36,383 nucleotides of DNA from RGIG3009 sp964433065 (GCA_964433065.1 CAYSPZ010000007.1:1-36383), one strand, 5' to 3'. Positions 1 through 7,681 are shown, counted from the first letter of the stretch. Translations and numbers: made by a program. Notes: a model not told the origin generated them from the sequence alone.

Positions 1-101
1 CGAACCGCTTCCAGTCCTTCGAGCACCTGTATCTGACTCTCGTCATACACCTCGGTGGCTTTGGTTTCGGGCAATAATTCTTTTTCTTGTTCGGTACTCA
101 T
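1..101 (-). CDS. gyrB: DNA gyrase subunit B, N-terminal fragment (runs off the window)
   Basis: Only the first 33 codons and part of the next are inside the window. The protein begins MSTEQEKELLPETKATEVYD and continues YDESQIQVLEGLEAV, the block just before the RKRPGMYIG motif of the GyrB ATPase domain. GyrB is the ATPase subunit of the type II topoisomerase that supercoils DNA. The start at 101 is chosen over an in-frame ATG at 110 because the SD-like GAGAGG lies 9 bases before 101 but directly abuts 110. It follows remB by 29 bases and is probably the end of the dnaA-dnaN-recF transcript, as in Bacillus subtilis. The identification rests on a short stretch plus this gene order. Confidence 0.9.
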   Translation of the reverse strand, partial: MSTEQEKELLPETKATEVYDESQIQVLEGLEAV

Positions 102-130
102 TGTAAGCATCCTCTCATTTTGAAAACGGT

Positions 131-406
131 TCACCCGTTTTCAAGGTCCTTCCATTCATTGTTCCATCGTTTTAACAGTGTCGCGCAGGAAATCTGCGAA
201 ATATAGACCGTTTCACGTCCGTTTTTCTGACGGCACACCACGAAACTGCGGGGAATATCGTCACACACGGTAACCACCCTCCTCTTTTTTTCCGCATACG
301 CGAGATAATCGCGTGTGATCTTGGAAACGGTGGTGTTTTCCATATCAAAGATCCCCACAACGTCTCTCTTTTTAACCACCGTTTCCTGTCCAATATGCAG
401 ATACAT
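131..406 (-). CDS. remB: RemB/YaaB-type regulator (DUF370 family)
   Basis: This 91-residue protein has the DUF370 pattern: it starts MYLHIGQETVVKKRDVVGIF, continues DMENTTVSKITRDYL and ends in an IPRSFVV...VYISQIS strand region. B. subtilis RemA and RemB are small DNA-binding or architectural regulators of matrix genes. The exact role of the RemB branch is less clear. It lies between recF (19 bases upstream) and gyrB (29 bases downstream), exactly the B. subtilis yaaB position, which strongly supports the call. A GGTGG-type SD lies about 10 bases before the ATG. The C-terminus (KRWNNEWKDLENG) is slightly longer than the usual ~80 residues. Confidence 0.85.
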   Translation of the reverse strand: MYLHIGQETVVKKRDVVGIFDMENTTVSKITRDYLAYAEKKRRVVTVCDDIPRSFVVCRQKNGRETVYISQISCATLLKRWNNEWKDLENG

Positions 407-425
407 ACGAGTTTTCCACCTTCAT

Positions 426-1529
426 TCATCCTTTTGTGGAAAGAACGCCGTCTTTCATCAAAAATTCCCGTCCGTTGACCAATTTTAAAATGGCGGTGGA
501 ATCACAACAGGTGATGAATACCTGCCAATCCTGAATATGATTTAAAATATAATCCTGACGTGACAGATCCAACTCACTCATCACGTCGTCCAACAACGCG
601 ATCGGCTTTTCTCCCGTCATCATTTGGAGCAGCGACGCTTCGGCAAGTTTTATTGCCAGCACCGCCGACCGTTGTTGTCCCTGTGACCCGAAATGACGGG
701 CGGATCGACCGTCAATGGTCACTTCCAGATCATCGCGGTGAGGACCGACGGTGGTAAATCCCGCCGCTAAATCGTCCGCGCGATGCAATTTTAACTGTTC
801 GTAAAAGGCTTGTGCGATCTCGGCGGGTGTTTTATCCTGTACGTTCGGCACGGTGGACAGATATTGCAGATCAAAATCTTCCTTGTCACCCGATAACCCA
901 CGATAAATGCGTCGCGCTTCGGGTGTCATCCGCCGCAGATATACCTGCCGCGAATGAATCAGCAAACACCCCAGTTGTGCCAACTGCTTGTCCCACAGAT
1001 CAAACATCTCGTCGGCGCCGTCACCGTGATTTTGCGCTTTACACAACGCGTTGCGGTGTACCAATACACGGGCATAATCCGACAACGTCTGTACGTAGGT
1101 AGGACGCAACTGACAATATGCCGCATCCATCAAATGCCGCCGTTCCTGCGGTCCGCCTTTTATCAAAGAAAGGTGAGCGGGGGAGAACACCACTCCGCAA
1201 AAGATACCCGCCAGTTTTGCCGCAGACGACTGCGCGATCCCGTTTAACTGTGCCTGTCGTCTGCCTTTAATGGAAATGGTCGCCTGTTGATCGCGGCCAC
1301 CCGCAAAAAAATCCAGTTGCAGACGACTGTCTTCGTGTTGAAAGGAAACGAGTTCGCGATCTTTCGATTGACGGAAACTTTTCGCGCCGGTAAACAACCA
1401 AATGGATTCCAGCAGATTGGTCTTTCCCTGCGCGTTTTCACCCGTAATGACGTTGACCCCTTCACACGGTTCAAATACCCCGTCTTTCAGGTTGCGAAAC
1501 CGCTCATATTCCAGTCGTGTTACTTTCAT
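426..1529 (-). CDS. recF: DNA replication and repair protein RecF
   Basis: RecF is an SMC-like ABC ATPase that binds DNA at gaps and stalled forks and helps RecO and RecR load RecA. The 367-residue protein has the usual length. It starts MKVTRLEYERFRNLKD, a typical RecF N-terminus. Walker A is GENAQGKTN at residues 30-38, the ABC signature SQGQQRS at 282-288, and Walker B ALLDDVMSELD at 311-321. The ATG lies 4 bases after the yaaA stop, so translation is probably coupled. The gene sits inside the dnaA-dnaN-yaaA-recF-remB-gyrB row. All motifs are intact. Confidence 0.97.
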   Translation of the reverse strand: MKVTRLEYERFRNLKDGVFEPCEGVNVITGENAQGKTNLLESIWLFTGAKSFRQSKDRELVSFQHEDSRLQLDFFAGGRDQQATISIKGRRQAQLNGIAQSSAAKLAGIFCGVVFSPAHLSLIKGGPQERRHLMDAAYCQLRPTYVQTLSDYARVLVHRNALCKAQNHGDGADEMFDLWDKQLAQLGCLLIHSRQVYLRRMTPEARRIYRGLSGDKEDFDLQYLSTVPNVQDKTPAEIAQAFYEQLKLHRADDLAAGFTTVGPHRDDLEVTIDGRSARHFGSQGQQRSAVLAIKLAEASLLQMMTGEKPIALLDDVMSELDLSRQDYILNHIQDWQVFITCCDSTAILKLVNGREFLMKDGVLSTKG

Positions 1530-1533
1530 ATCC

Positions 1534-1743
1534 TTACCCTAATGCCACCGTGACCCATTTCCCGTCAACCGTAACCGTATCATTTTCGCGGATCTTCTTA
1601 CCGCGCATGGTACATACCTCACCGTTGACCGTGACCTGTCCGTTTTGGATCATCACTTTAGCGTGACCGCCGCTTTCGGCAAACGCGCACAGTTTTAACA
1701 GGGCATCTAACCGAATGAATTCGGTCGTAATGTGTTGTATCAT
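1534..1743 (-). CDS. yaaA: S4-domain RNA-binding protein YaaA/RlbA
   Basis: This 69-residue protein is a single S4 RNA-binding domain: EFIRLDALLKLCAFAESGGHAKVMIQNGQVTVNGEVCTMRGKKI, followed by a TVTVDG strand. The family is found between dnaN and recF in Firmicutes and is thought to act in ribosome assembly. That role comes from homologues, not from this sequence. The start codon overlaps the dnaN stop as ATGA (1740-1743), which indicates translational coupling, and recF follows after 4 bases. Size and position match B. subtilis YaaA. Confidence 0.9.
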   Translation of the reverse strand: MIQHITTEFIRLDALLKLCAFAESGGHAKVMIQNGQVTVNGEVCTMRGKKIRENDTVTVDGKWVTVALG

Positions 1744-2843
1744 ACCCGTTTTAACCTCACCGGTAATACAAGGAATAAGAAGTTATCACCCGACGTGGGT
1801 AAAATTTTCATCGGCGATTGCGGACCGCTCAGTTCAATGACCACTTCATCGCTTTCCGCATTACGAAGCGCCTCTAACAAGAACCGACTGTTAAAGCCCA
1901 TTTCTTCCTGTCTGCCTTCAATGTTCGCGTCGATACTGTCACTCGCACTGCCGAGCGCGGTGATACAGGACACCGAAATGGAATCTTCTTTAAAACGGCA
2001 GATCAGCGGAGATTTTAACCGATCGTTGATCACCAACGACGCACGGTCGACCGCATCGATCATTTCACGGGTCTTCACACGCACGGTAGTAGACGAATCG
2101 GCAGGAATGGCCTTTTTATACGGTAAAAATTCGCCGTCCAACAAACGGGAAAATACCGAATACCCGCCGATCTCTAAAATAATGTGCCGCGCACCCACCG
2201 TCACGTACAACGGTTCTTCCGATTCATCCAACAATTTTAACACTTCGCCCAGCGTCTTACCCGGAACGACAAAGTTTAACACTTCGTTGCTTTTTACCGT
2301 TTCACTGCGCATTGCTAAACGGGAACCGTCCACCGCAACCAAACGCAATACCTGATTTTCCAGTTCAAACTTCACACCCGTATGTACGGGACGGGTATCG
2401 GTCTGCGCCACCGCAAACAACGTCTGACGGATCATACTCTTCAATACGTTTTGCGAAAGGGTGACCGCCGCACCGTCTTTGATCGACGGCAGTTCGGGAT
2501 AATCGTCCGACGAGAACCCTAAAATGGTGAATTCCGACACACCGCTCTTAATAGTGGTATTGTGTTTATCGTTACTGACGATGGTCACTTCTTCACCCGG
2601 CAATTTACGGATGATCTCGGAAAACAGTTTTGCGGTCAACACGATCTCGCCCGCTTCCGCCACCTGCGCTTCAATGGTGGTGGTAATACCGAGTTCCATA
2701 TCGTATCCCGCTAAAAATAACGACGTTCCGTTCGCTTTCAATAAGATACCTTCCAGTGCGGGAAGAGCCGATTTTGATGCAACCGCCCGTTGTACGTTAC
2801 TGACGGCATCCACCAACGCTTGTCTTTCACATAAAATTCGCAT
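1740..2843 (-). CDS. dnaN: DNA polymerase III sliding clamp (beta subunit)
   Basis: DnaN forms the ring-shaped dimer that tethers DNA polymerase III to DNA and recruits repair and replication partners. The 367-residue protein starts MRILCERQALVDAVSNVQRA, shows the clamp pattern LLKANGTSLFLAGYDMELGI, and ends with the conserved PMKILPTSGDNFLFLVLPVR. Two in-frame ATGs exist at 2849 and 2843. The SD AAAGGA lies about 8 bases before 2843 but only 2 before 2849, so 2843 is preferred. The gene follows dnaA across the oriC gap. No clear consensus promoter is seen just before it, so it may depend largely on the dnaA promoter. Confidence 0.97.
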   Translation of the reverse strand: MRILCERQALVDAVSNVQRAVASKSALPALEGILLKANGTSLFLAGYDMELGITTTIEAQVAEAGEIVLTAKLFSEIIRKLPGEEVTIVSNDKHNTTIKSGVSEFTILGFSSDDYPELPSIKDGAAVTLSQNVLKSMIRQTLFAVAQTDTRPVHTGVKFELENQVLRLVAVDGSRLAMRSETVKSNEVLNFVVPGKTLGEVLKLLDESEEPLYVTVGARHIILEIGGYSVFSRLLDGEFLPYKKAIPADSSTTVRVKTREMIDAVDRASLVINDRLKSPLICRFKEDSISVSCITALGSASDSIDANIEGRQEEMGFNSRFLLEALRNAESDEVVIELSGPQSPMKILPTSGDNFLFLVLPVRLKRV

Positions 2844-3135
2844 AATCATCTTCCTTTCAATAAAAACTTACTTTATAAACATAAATACTTTACTTTTTAG
2901 TAGTCGTAATAGTAGGGGTCGTGAAAATGTGGAAAACCGCCGAACCCCCTGCCGTAAACGACTTTTCAAACCCTACCTCACAAAAAAACCTCGTTAACAT
3001 AAAGTGGACAAAAGTGGAAAACAAATCCACCTTTCACAACGGTGAAAAACGTGTTAGTGGAAAGTGAAAAAAACGTTTAAAACTTTCCCTGCAACATTCA
3101 CCGAAAACGCGCACTTTTCCACTCACCTTTCACCG
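2844..3135. other. Putative replication origin (oriC) in the dnaA-dnaN gap
   Basis: This 292-base non-coding gap holds a cluster of sites close to the DnaA box TTATCCACA. Read on either strand they are TGTGGAAAA at 2928-2936, AGTGGACAA at 3003-3011, AGTGGAAAA at 3013-3021, AGTGGAAAG at 3056-3064 and TTTTCCACT at 3115-3123. The best matches 8 of 9 positions. A trinucleotide tract and an AT-rich stretch lie on the dnaN side (2850-2897). The gap sits at the switch region where genes on the two sides run apart, and the dnaA-dnaN location is the known unwinding site in B. subtilis. The boxes are weaker than consensus, so this organism may prefer TTTTCCAC-type sites. Confidence 0.8.
2898..2936 (-). 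other. DnaA box plus DnaA-trio unwinding element
   Basis: Read on the minus strand in the dnaA-to-dnaN direction, the order is TTTTCCACA (box), a degenerate adjoining 9-mer TTTTCACGA, a CCCC block, then CTACTATTACGACTACTA. On the plus strand the tract reads as triplets TAG TAG TCG TAA TAG TAG (2898-2915). This is the layout of the basal unwinding system described in B. subtilis, where DnaA-trios follow paired boxes and lead into AT-rich DNA. The AT-rich stretch here is 2850-2897. The pattern is seen directly; the function is by analogy. Confidence 0.75.
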
Positions 3136-4503
3136 TCACGACTCCGAAATATTTTTGATGATGTCGTTGACCAATCCTTTAAACGTGGGATTGTTGTCCA
3201 TCTGTTTTTCTACCTTTTTCAAGGTATACACGACGGTGGAGTGATCGCGGCCGCCGAACTCTTTACCGATGGCTTCGGTGGTGGCACCGGTGATCTCGCG
3301 CATCACGTATTGCGCGACCTGACGGGCGGAAGCAATGGTCGACGATTGCTTTTTGGAAAGGATATCCTCGGGGGACACCAACATGGTCCGTGCCACCTCG
3401 TTGATGATACGTTCTACCGTAACCGGTACGGGTTGTCCCGCATTTTTAATGTCGCGGATCGCGGCTTGCGCGGTGATGATAGAGGGGGCTTCTCCCTGCA
3501 ACATACATTGCGCCTGAATACGACGTACCGCACCTTCCAGTTGACGGACGTTGCTCTTCAAATGAGTGGCAATGTATTCCGCCACGTCGTTGCCGATCTC
3601 AATATCCAGCAGTTGCGCCTTGCGTTTGATGATGGCAATACGGGTCTCCAGATCCGGCGGTTGAATGTCCGCAAGCAGACCCATCTCAAAACGGCCGCGC
3701 AAACGGTCGGTCAGCGAAGCGATCTCTCTGGGCGGACGGTCGGAGGTGAGAACAATCTGTTTGTTTGCCTGATGCAACGCGTCAAACGTGTGGAAAAACT
3801 CTTCCTGAATACCCATTTTACCCGCGATAAACTGAATGTCGTCGATTAACAACAGGTCAACCTGACGGTATTTGGCGCGGAACTCTTCAGGGGATTTTTC
3901 CTTTAACGCTTCGATGAGTTCGTTGGTCATAAACTCACCTTTGGTATAGAGGATCTTCATCTGCGGTGAGTTTTTACGGATCTCGTTGCAAATGGCATAT
4001 AACAAGTGCGTTTTACCGAGACCGGGACCGCCGTATATAAATAAAGGATTGTAGTTGCCCGCAGGTTTACTCGCAACCGCTTGCGACGCAGCGTGAGCAA
4101 ACTTATTGGAAGAACCGACAACGAAGTTGGCAAACGAATATTCATAGTCGGTGGAACTTTGTCCGAACAGATTTTCCGCCATCGGGAACTCGCTCGAAAG
4201 CAATTCGGTATCCGGTACCGCAACGGCGGGCGCAGGTGTCTTTTGCGGTGCTTCTTTCGAAAGGATCTTCAACCCCAGCGGAATACCCCACACCTGTAAA
4301 AACGCGTCTTTCAGTTTGTCGGTATATTGTCCCGCCACAATGTCGCGCTGAAAATCGGTATTGACTTCCACCACCACCGTGTTATCCTCAATACGGCACG
4401 GTTCGATGCATTTGATCCACATATTAAAGGCGACGGTACTGATTTCCCCTTGGCTTTCCAGATAACTCAGTATACCGCTCCACGCTTCCTTGATATTTTC
4501 CAT
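3136..4503 (-). CDS. dnaA: Chromosomal replication initiator protein DnaA
   Basis: DnaA is the AAA+ ATPase that binds DnaA boxes and melts oriC. The 455-residue protein has all four domains: an N-terminal protein-interaction domain (1-80), a short Pro/Ala linker (about 85-115), the AAA+ core with Walker A GGPGLGKTH (158-166) and Walker B LLLIDDIQF (217-225), and the DNA-binding domain with signature GGRDHSTV (417-424). The start is MENIKEAWSG at 4503, since AAAGGAG lies about 10 bases before it; an upstream in-frame ATG at 4527 lacks this SD. It is divergent from rpmH and is followed by the putative origin and dnaN. Confidence 0.98.
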   Translation of the reverse strand: MENIKEAWSGILSYLESQGEISTVAFNMWIKCIEPCRIEDNTVVVEVNTDFQRDIVAGQYTDKLKDAFLQVWGIPLGLKILSKEAPQKTPAPAVAVPDTELLSSEFPMAENLFGQSSTDYEYSFANFVVGSSNKFAHAASQAVASKPAGNYNPLFIYGGPGLGKTHLLYAICNEIRKNSPQMKILYTKGEFMTNELIEALKEKSPEEFRAKYRQVDLLLIDDIQFIAGKMGIQEEFFHTFDALHQANKQIVLTSDRPPREIASLTDRLRGRFEMGLLADIQPPDLETRIAIIKRKAQLLDIEIGNDVAEYIATHLKSNVRQLEGAVRRIQAQCMLQGEAPSIITAQAAIRDIKNAGQPVPVTVERIINEVARTMLVSPEDILSKKQSSTIASARQVAQYVMREITGATTEAIGKEFGGRDHSTVVYTLKKVEKQMDNNPTFKGLVNDIIKNISES

Positions 4504-4599
4504 GATTTGATAACTCCTTTGACCCAAAATGTGCCGTTCTTTTTACGTTTCGAAATAAAAAATATATATAATTTTTTAAAGGATACAAAAGTACACCTA

Positions 4600-4628
4600 A
4601 TTGTAACATATTTTTTTGCCGATTACAA
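4600..4628 (-). promoter_or_regulatory. Putative sigma-A promoter of dnaA
   Basis: On the minus strand, TTGTAA (4628-4623) and TACAAT (4605-4600) are separated by 17 bases, with TGT before the -10 hexamer giving a TG-extended form. This would start transcription near 4593 and leave a leader of about 90 bases before the dnaA ATG. It is the only good match found upstream of dnaA. Confidence 0.65.
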
Positions 4629-4774
4629 CTTTTTAAATGAACTTTTTTTAATTTTTATATGATTTTTGGTATGCGGTATACTCAAAAAGCCCAAAAAACC
4701 GAAAATTGGCGGTTTATACGCAAAATACGCTGTACCCGAATACAGGGCAAGAATACAAAAAACAAAAAAGGGTG

Positions 4775-4804
4775 TTGACTTTTTAGGAAAAACTGTTATA
4801 TAAT
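4775..4804 (+). promoter_or_regulatory. Sigma-A promoter of rpmH operon
   Basis: TTGACT (4775-4780) and TATAAT (4799-4804) are separated by 18 bases. The hexamers match 5 of 6 and 6 of 6 consensus positions. Transcription would start near 4811, about 26 bases before the rpmH ATG. Confidence 0.8.
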
Positions 4805-4836
4805 AGTCTCTCACAAGGCGAAAGGGGGAAAAAAGA

Positions 4837-4971
4837 ATGTTCCGGACCTATCAACCGAAAAAAAGACATCGCAAAATGGAACACGGTTTCCGTAAAAGAA
4901 TGGCAACTGCCAATGGCCGTAAGGTGCTGGCTCGCCGCAGAGCGAAAGGTAGAAATCGTCTCACCTATTAA
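4837..4971 (+). CDS. rpmH: 50S ribosomal protein bL34
   Basis: The frame gives a 44-residue, very basic protein that begins MFRTYQPKKRHRKMEHGFRK and ends in RRRAKGRNRLTY, the full bL34 pattern with its usual length. bL34 binds 23S rRNA in the large subunit. An AAAGGGGGAA SD lies about 7 bases upstream. It heads the rpmH-rnpA-yidD-yidC-khpB row and is divergent from dnaA, the standard arrangement near oriC. A hairpin terminator follows at once, so many transcripts may stop before rnpA. Confidence 0.97.
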   Translation: MFRTYQPKKRHRKMEHGFRKRMATANGRKVLARRRAKGRNRLTY

Positions 4972-4998
4972 AAAAGGCCACCTCGAGTGGCTTTTTTT
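4972..4998 (+). terminator. Intrinsic terminator between rpmH and rnpA
   Basis: The stem GCCAC (4977-4981) pairs with GTGGC (4987-4991) around loop CTCGA, and the flanking A run pairs with the following T run (4992-4998). It lies only 25 bases before the rnpA ATG, so it probably attenuates rather than ends the operon. That would explain more bL34 than RnpA. Confidence 0.75.
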
Positions 4999-5022
4999 CA
5001 TTAGGAAGGAAAGAAACGTACG

Positions 5023-5358
5023 ATGAAAACGGTCTATACACTGAAACAAAACAAAGAATTCCGCGGTGCGTATTATCGCGGGAAGGCTTTGGTGCATCCG
5101 TTTTTGATCGTATACGTGCGCAAAAATCCGTACAAAACGGTGCGCATCGGCATCACCACGGGAAAAAAAGTGGGCAAGGCGGTACAACGCAACCGTTGCC
5201 GCCGTATCATCCGCGAAGCGTTTCGTCAACTGGTACCGCAGGTCAAAAGCGGGTACGACTACGTGTTCGTGGCGCGTACCGCCACCGTTCATCAGACCAG
5301 TACGACACTTCAAAAGGTAATGCACGAACAATTTAAAAAAGCAGGGTTTCTGCTATGA
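5023..5358 (+). CDS. rnpA: Ribonuclease P protein component
   Basis: RnpA binds the RNase P RNA and helps it cleave the 5' leader from tRNA precursors. The 111-residue protein has the usual length. It carries the RNR motif GKAVQRNRCRRIIREAF (51-67) and the N-terminal strand LKQNKEFRGAYYRGK. The SD-like AGGAAGG lies about 12 bases before the ATG, a rather long gap, which suggests modest translation. It overlaps yidD by 4 bases (ATGA). It follows rpmH as in nearly all bacteria. Confidence 0.96.
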   Translation: MKTVYTLKQNKEFRGAYYRGKALVHPFLIVYVRKNPYKTVRIGITTGKKVGKAVQRNRCRRIIREAFRQLVPQVKSGYDYVFVARTATVHQTSTTLQKVMHEQFKKAGFLL

Positions 5359-5594
5359 AACGAGTATTGATAGCACTTGTCAAATGGTATCAGCGGGTCA
5401 TTTCACCTCTTACTCCTCCTTCCTGTCGGTTCACACCGACGTGTTCCGCTTATGCCATCGAAGCACTCGAACGATTCGGCGCGATCAAAGGCGGGTTTCT
5501 CACCGTCAAACGGATCCTGCGCTGTCATCCGTGGGGGGGTAGCGGGTATGATCCCGTCCCCGAAAAGAAAGAAAACGACCGTTCCCGCCGTTGA
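5355..5594 (+). CDS. yidD: Membrane protein insertion efficiency factor YidD
   Basis: YidD is a small membrane-associated protein that aids insertion by YidC. The 79-residue sequence carries the family pattern: an amphipathic N-terminus (MKRVLIALVKWYQRVISPL), then CRFTPTCSAYAIEAL with Cys24 and Cys30, GGFLTVKRILRCHPW and GGSGYDPVP. It starts within the rnpA stop (ATGA overlap at 5355-5358), so it is coupled to rnpA, and yidC starts 20 bases after its end. The C-terminus is charged (EKKENDRSRR). Confidence 0.94.
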   Translation: MKRVLIALVKWYQRVISPLTPPSCRFTPTCSAYAIEALERFGAIKGGFLTVKRILRCHPWGGSGYDPVPEKKENDRSRR

Positions 5595-5614
5595 GGGAAC
5601 GAAGGAGGATTGGA

Positions 5615-6760
5615 ATGAGCGCAATTTTTGATTTGATCGCCATCCCGCTCGGATGGTTACTGGGTTTGATCTATAAAGTGGTTCCCAACTACTTTGGTGC
5701 CATTTTTCTGTTTACACTGGCAACGCGACTTCTCCTGTTCCCGTTGTCACTCAAATCGCAAAAAAGTCAGGCGGATCGCGCCAAACTGCAACCCCGCCTG
5801 CAACGCTTACAAAAAAAATATCAGAACGACCCCAAAAAATTACAGGAAAAGCAGATGGCGCTTTACGAAAAAGAAGGCGTTTCCCCTGCGGGCGGCTGCG
5901 CGCCGATGCTGGTGCAGATGCTGATCCTGTTCGGTATCATCTCGGTCATCTACGCACCGGTCAAGAACCTGACGTCGGTACCCGACGCGGTCATCAACAC
6001 CTCCATCTCGGTGGTGAACAGCAACCTCAGCGAAGCGGAGCAAAAGCGTTCCTACTACAAAGAACTGTATATGCTCAACAACCTCGATAAACACGAGGAA
6101 GAGGTCAAAAAAGCGATCGTTGAGATGAAAGGTGACGATGAACAAGCGTTGTATACCTCGCTCGATGCCGATCAGTATTACGACGAAATGATGGATATCA
6201 AAGAACAATTCTCGCTCTTCGGTGTTTCGTTATTGCAAAACCCGTGGAACGAAAAAGGGTTCGCGGGTATCAACTGGTTGTGGTTGGTAGCGCTCATCTC
6301 GGGTCTTACCTCGTTGCTTACCAGTTTACTTTCGATGCACTACTCCAAAAAATTGACGGCAGGAGAAGTCAACGACAAAGCACAAGGTTGCTCCAACTTT
6401 ATGATGCTCTTGTGGATGCCGTTGTTCTCTTTGTATATTTCGTTTACCGTTCCCGGCGGTGTCGGTGTGTACTGGATCTGTTCCAACATCATCGCACTCG
6501 GACAGACGGCTCTCCTCAACAAGATCTACGACCCTGTCAAGATTCGTGAACAGGCGGAGATCGAGTATGAAGAACGTCGTAAACAACGTCAGGAAGACAA
6601 AAAACGGTTGGCGGAATCCCGTGCCAGAGAGCAAAAAGCGTTAGCGGAAGAGCAAAACGCGCAAAAGAAGGGCGAACAGAAACCGCGCAAGAAAGCGGAA
6701 GAAAAGACCACCGCGCCCGAACAAAGTGAACCGTCTGTCGAAACAGACGAGAAAGGATAA
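5615..6760 (+). CDS. yidC: Membrane protein insertase YidC/Oxa1 family
   Basis: YidC inserts and folds membrane proteins, alone or with Sec. The 381-residue protein has hydrophobic segments near 5-22, 28-45, 97-115, 219-240, 262-280 and 282-300, and the groove arginine R38 in ATRLLLFPL. The loop between 116 and 215 is long and charged, larger than in B. subtilis SpoIIIJ. The tail (about 305-381) is rich in Lys, Arg and Glu. An in-frame TTG at 5591 also exists, but AAGGAGG at 5602-5608 places the start at ATG 5615. There is no lipobox at the N-terminus. khpB follows after 5 bases. Confidence 0.95.
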   Translation: MSAIFDLIAIPLGWLLGLIYKVVPNYFGAIFLFTLATRLLLFPLSLKSQKSQADRAKLQPRLQRLQKKYQNDPKKLQEKQMALYEKEGVSPAGGCAPMLVQMLILFGIISVIYAPVKNLTSVPDAVINTSISVVNSNLSEAEQKRSYYKELYMLNNLDKHEEEVKKAIVEMKGDDEQALYTSLDADQYYDEMMDIKEQFSLFGVSLLQNPWNEKGFAGINWLWLVALISGLTSLLTSLLSMHYSKKLTAGEVNDKAQGCSNFMMLLWMPLFSLYISFTVPGGVGVYWICSNIIALGQTALLNKIYDPVKIREQAEIEYEERRKQRQEDKKRLAESRAREQKALAEEQNAQKKGEQKPRKKAEEKTTAPEQSEPSVETDEKG

Positions 6761-6765
6761 GCACC

Positions 6766-7641
6766 GTGCAAAAGGAATTGATCAAAGAAGCACAGACGGT
6801 TGAAAAAGCCGTCGAACTTGCGGCAGAAGAACTGCAAGTCCCTGTTGACTGCTTACAAGTGGAAGTGTTGCAGGAACCACAAAAGAAAGCGTTTGGGTTG
6901 TTCGGCGGCACCGATGCGAAAGTCAAGGTCACCGTCAAAGAAAACTCTCCCTGCACTGCGGCAGTGGCATTTCTCAAAGATGTGCTTGACAAAATGGGTA
7001 TCACCGGAATGGACATCACCGCCACCGAAGAGGATAACCAATGCACCCTCACGATGGAAGGGGAGGATATGGGCTTCATCATCGGTCGTCGCGGCGAAAC
7101 GCTGGATGCGTTACAATACCTCACCAGTCTGGTCGCCAACCGCGTGGAAAGCGGCTACTACCGCGTGACGCTGGACATCGGCAACTACCGCGAAAAACGC
7201 GAAACGACCTTGACTGCCCTCGCCCGTAAGCATGCCAACCAAGCGGCGAAAAACGGCAGAAAGACCTCGCTCGAACCGATGAACCCGTACGAGCGCCGCA
7301 TCATTCATACCGCCGTACAACAGGTGGAAGGCGCTACCTCGTGGAGTGTGGGTACCGAACCCAACCGCCACGTGGTGATCGGCCCGTCGGATGACAACCC
7401 CGTGAAAAACCGCGCTCCCCGTCGTGACCGCCGTCGCGGCGACAACCGTGGTGAAAACCGCGGCGAACGTCGTGAACGCGCACCCCGCGGTGAATACGTG
7501 GTGGAACGTCCCGTACGTGAAGTACGTAAATTCGTTTCCCGCAACACCCCGACCGAGTACGCCGCCGACTTCGCGCCGCCCGAGCGTACCCATTCCGAGA
7601 CCGAATCGTCCGCCACCTTATACGGCCGCATCGATCTGTAA
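6766..7641 (+). CDS. khpB: RNA-binding protein KhpB (Jag/EloR)
   Basis: The protein (291 residues) has a Jag-N domain (1-58, with the KKAFGLFGG motif), a KH domain with GFIIGRRGE (103-111) and an R3H domain (about 145-206) with the R...H pair at NPYERRIIH. KhpB works with KhpA as an RNA chaperone and affects cell elongation in streptococci. The start is GTG 6766, with AAAGGA at the end of yidC as SD. Residues 218-243 form an Arg/Gly-rich tail not found in the short family members. A terminator follows, so this ends the rpmH operon. mnmE, the usual next gene, is absent. Confidence 0.93.
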   Translation: MQKELIKEAQTVEKAVELAAEELQVPVDCLQVEVLQEPQKKAFGLFGGTDAKVKVTVKENSPCTAAVAFLKDVLDKMGITGMDITATEEDNQCTLTMEGEDMGFIIGRRGETLDALQYLTSLVANRVESGYYRVTLDIGNYREKRETTLTALARKHANQAAKNGRKTSLEPMNPYERRIIHTAVQQVEGATSWSVGTEPNRHVVIGPSDDNPVKNRAPRRDRRRGDNRGENRGERRERAPRGEYVVERPVREVRKFVSRNTPTEYAADFAPPERTHSETESSATLYGRIDL

Positions 7642-7645
7642 AAAC

Positions 7646-7675
7646 AAAAGCCGACAGAGTGATCTGTCGGCTTTT
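7646..7675. terminator. Bidirectional terminator between khpB and rsmA
   Basis: AAAAGCCGACAGA (7646-7658) pairs perfectly with 7663-7675 around loop GTGA, giving a 13-base-pair stem that ends in T runs on both strands. It serves the converging khpB and rsmA units. Confidence 0.9.
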
Positions 7676-7681
7676 CTGCTT

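Larger units (their letters stand above)
4504..4836. other. AT-rich dnaA-rpmH divergent intergenic region
   Basis: This 333-base gap separates divergent dnaA and rpmH. It holds the two opposing promoters and a very AT-rich core (about 4556-4670). I find no GTGG or CCAC core in it, so no near-consensus DnaA box, unlike the dnaA-dnaN gap. In B. subtilis this side carries a second origin box cluster. Here the sequence does not show one. A small inverted repeat CTGTA-CCCGAA-TACAG lies near 4730-4745. Confidence 0.6.

Noticed and set aside
412..420. TTTTCCACC as a DnaA box upstream of remB
   Set aside because: On the coding strand it is part of the remB SD region (AAGGTGG), which explains it better. 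Similar TTTTCCACC 9-mers also occur in coding sequence near 13417 and 15220.
3064..3849. 261-residue plus-strand open frame
   Set aside because: It is antisense to dnaA, whose domains fully account for the region.
4677..4685. TATACT as an extra promoter in the dnaA-rpmH gap
   Set aside because: No -35-like hexamer lies at a suitable distance on the plus strand.
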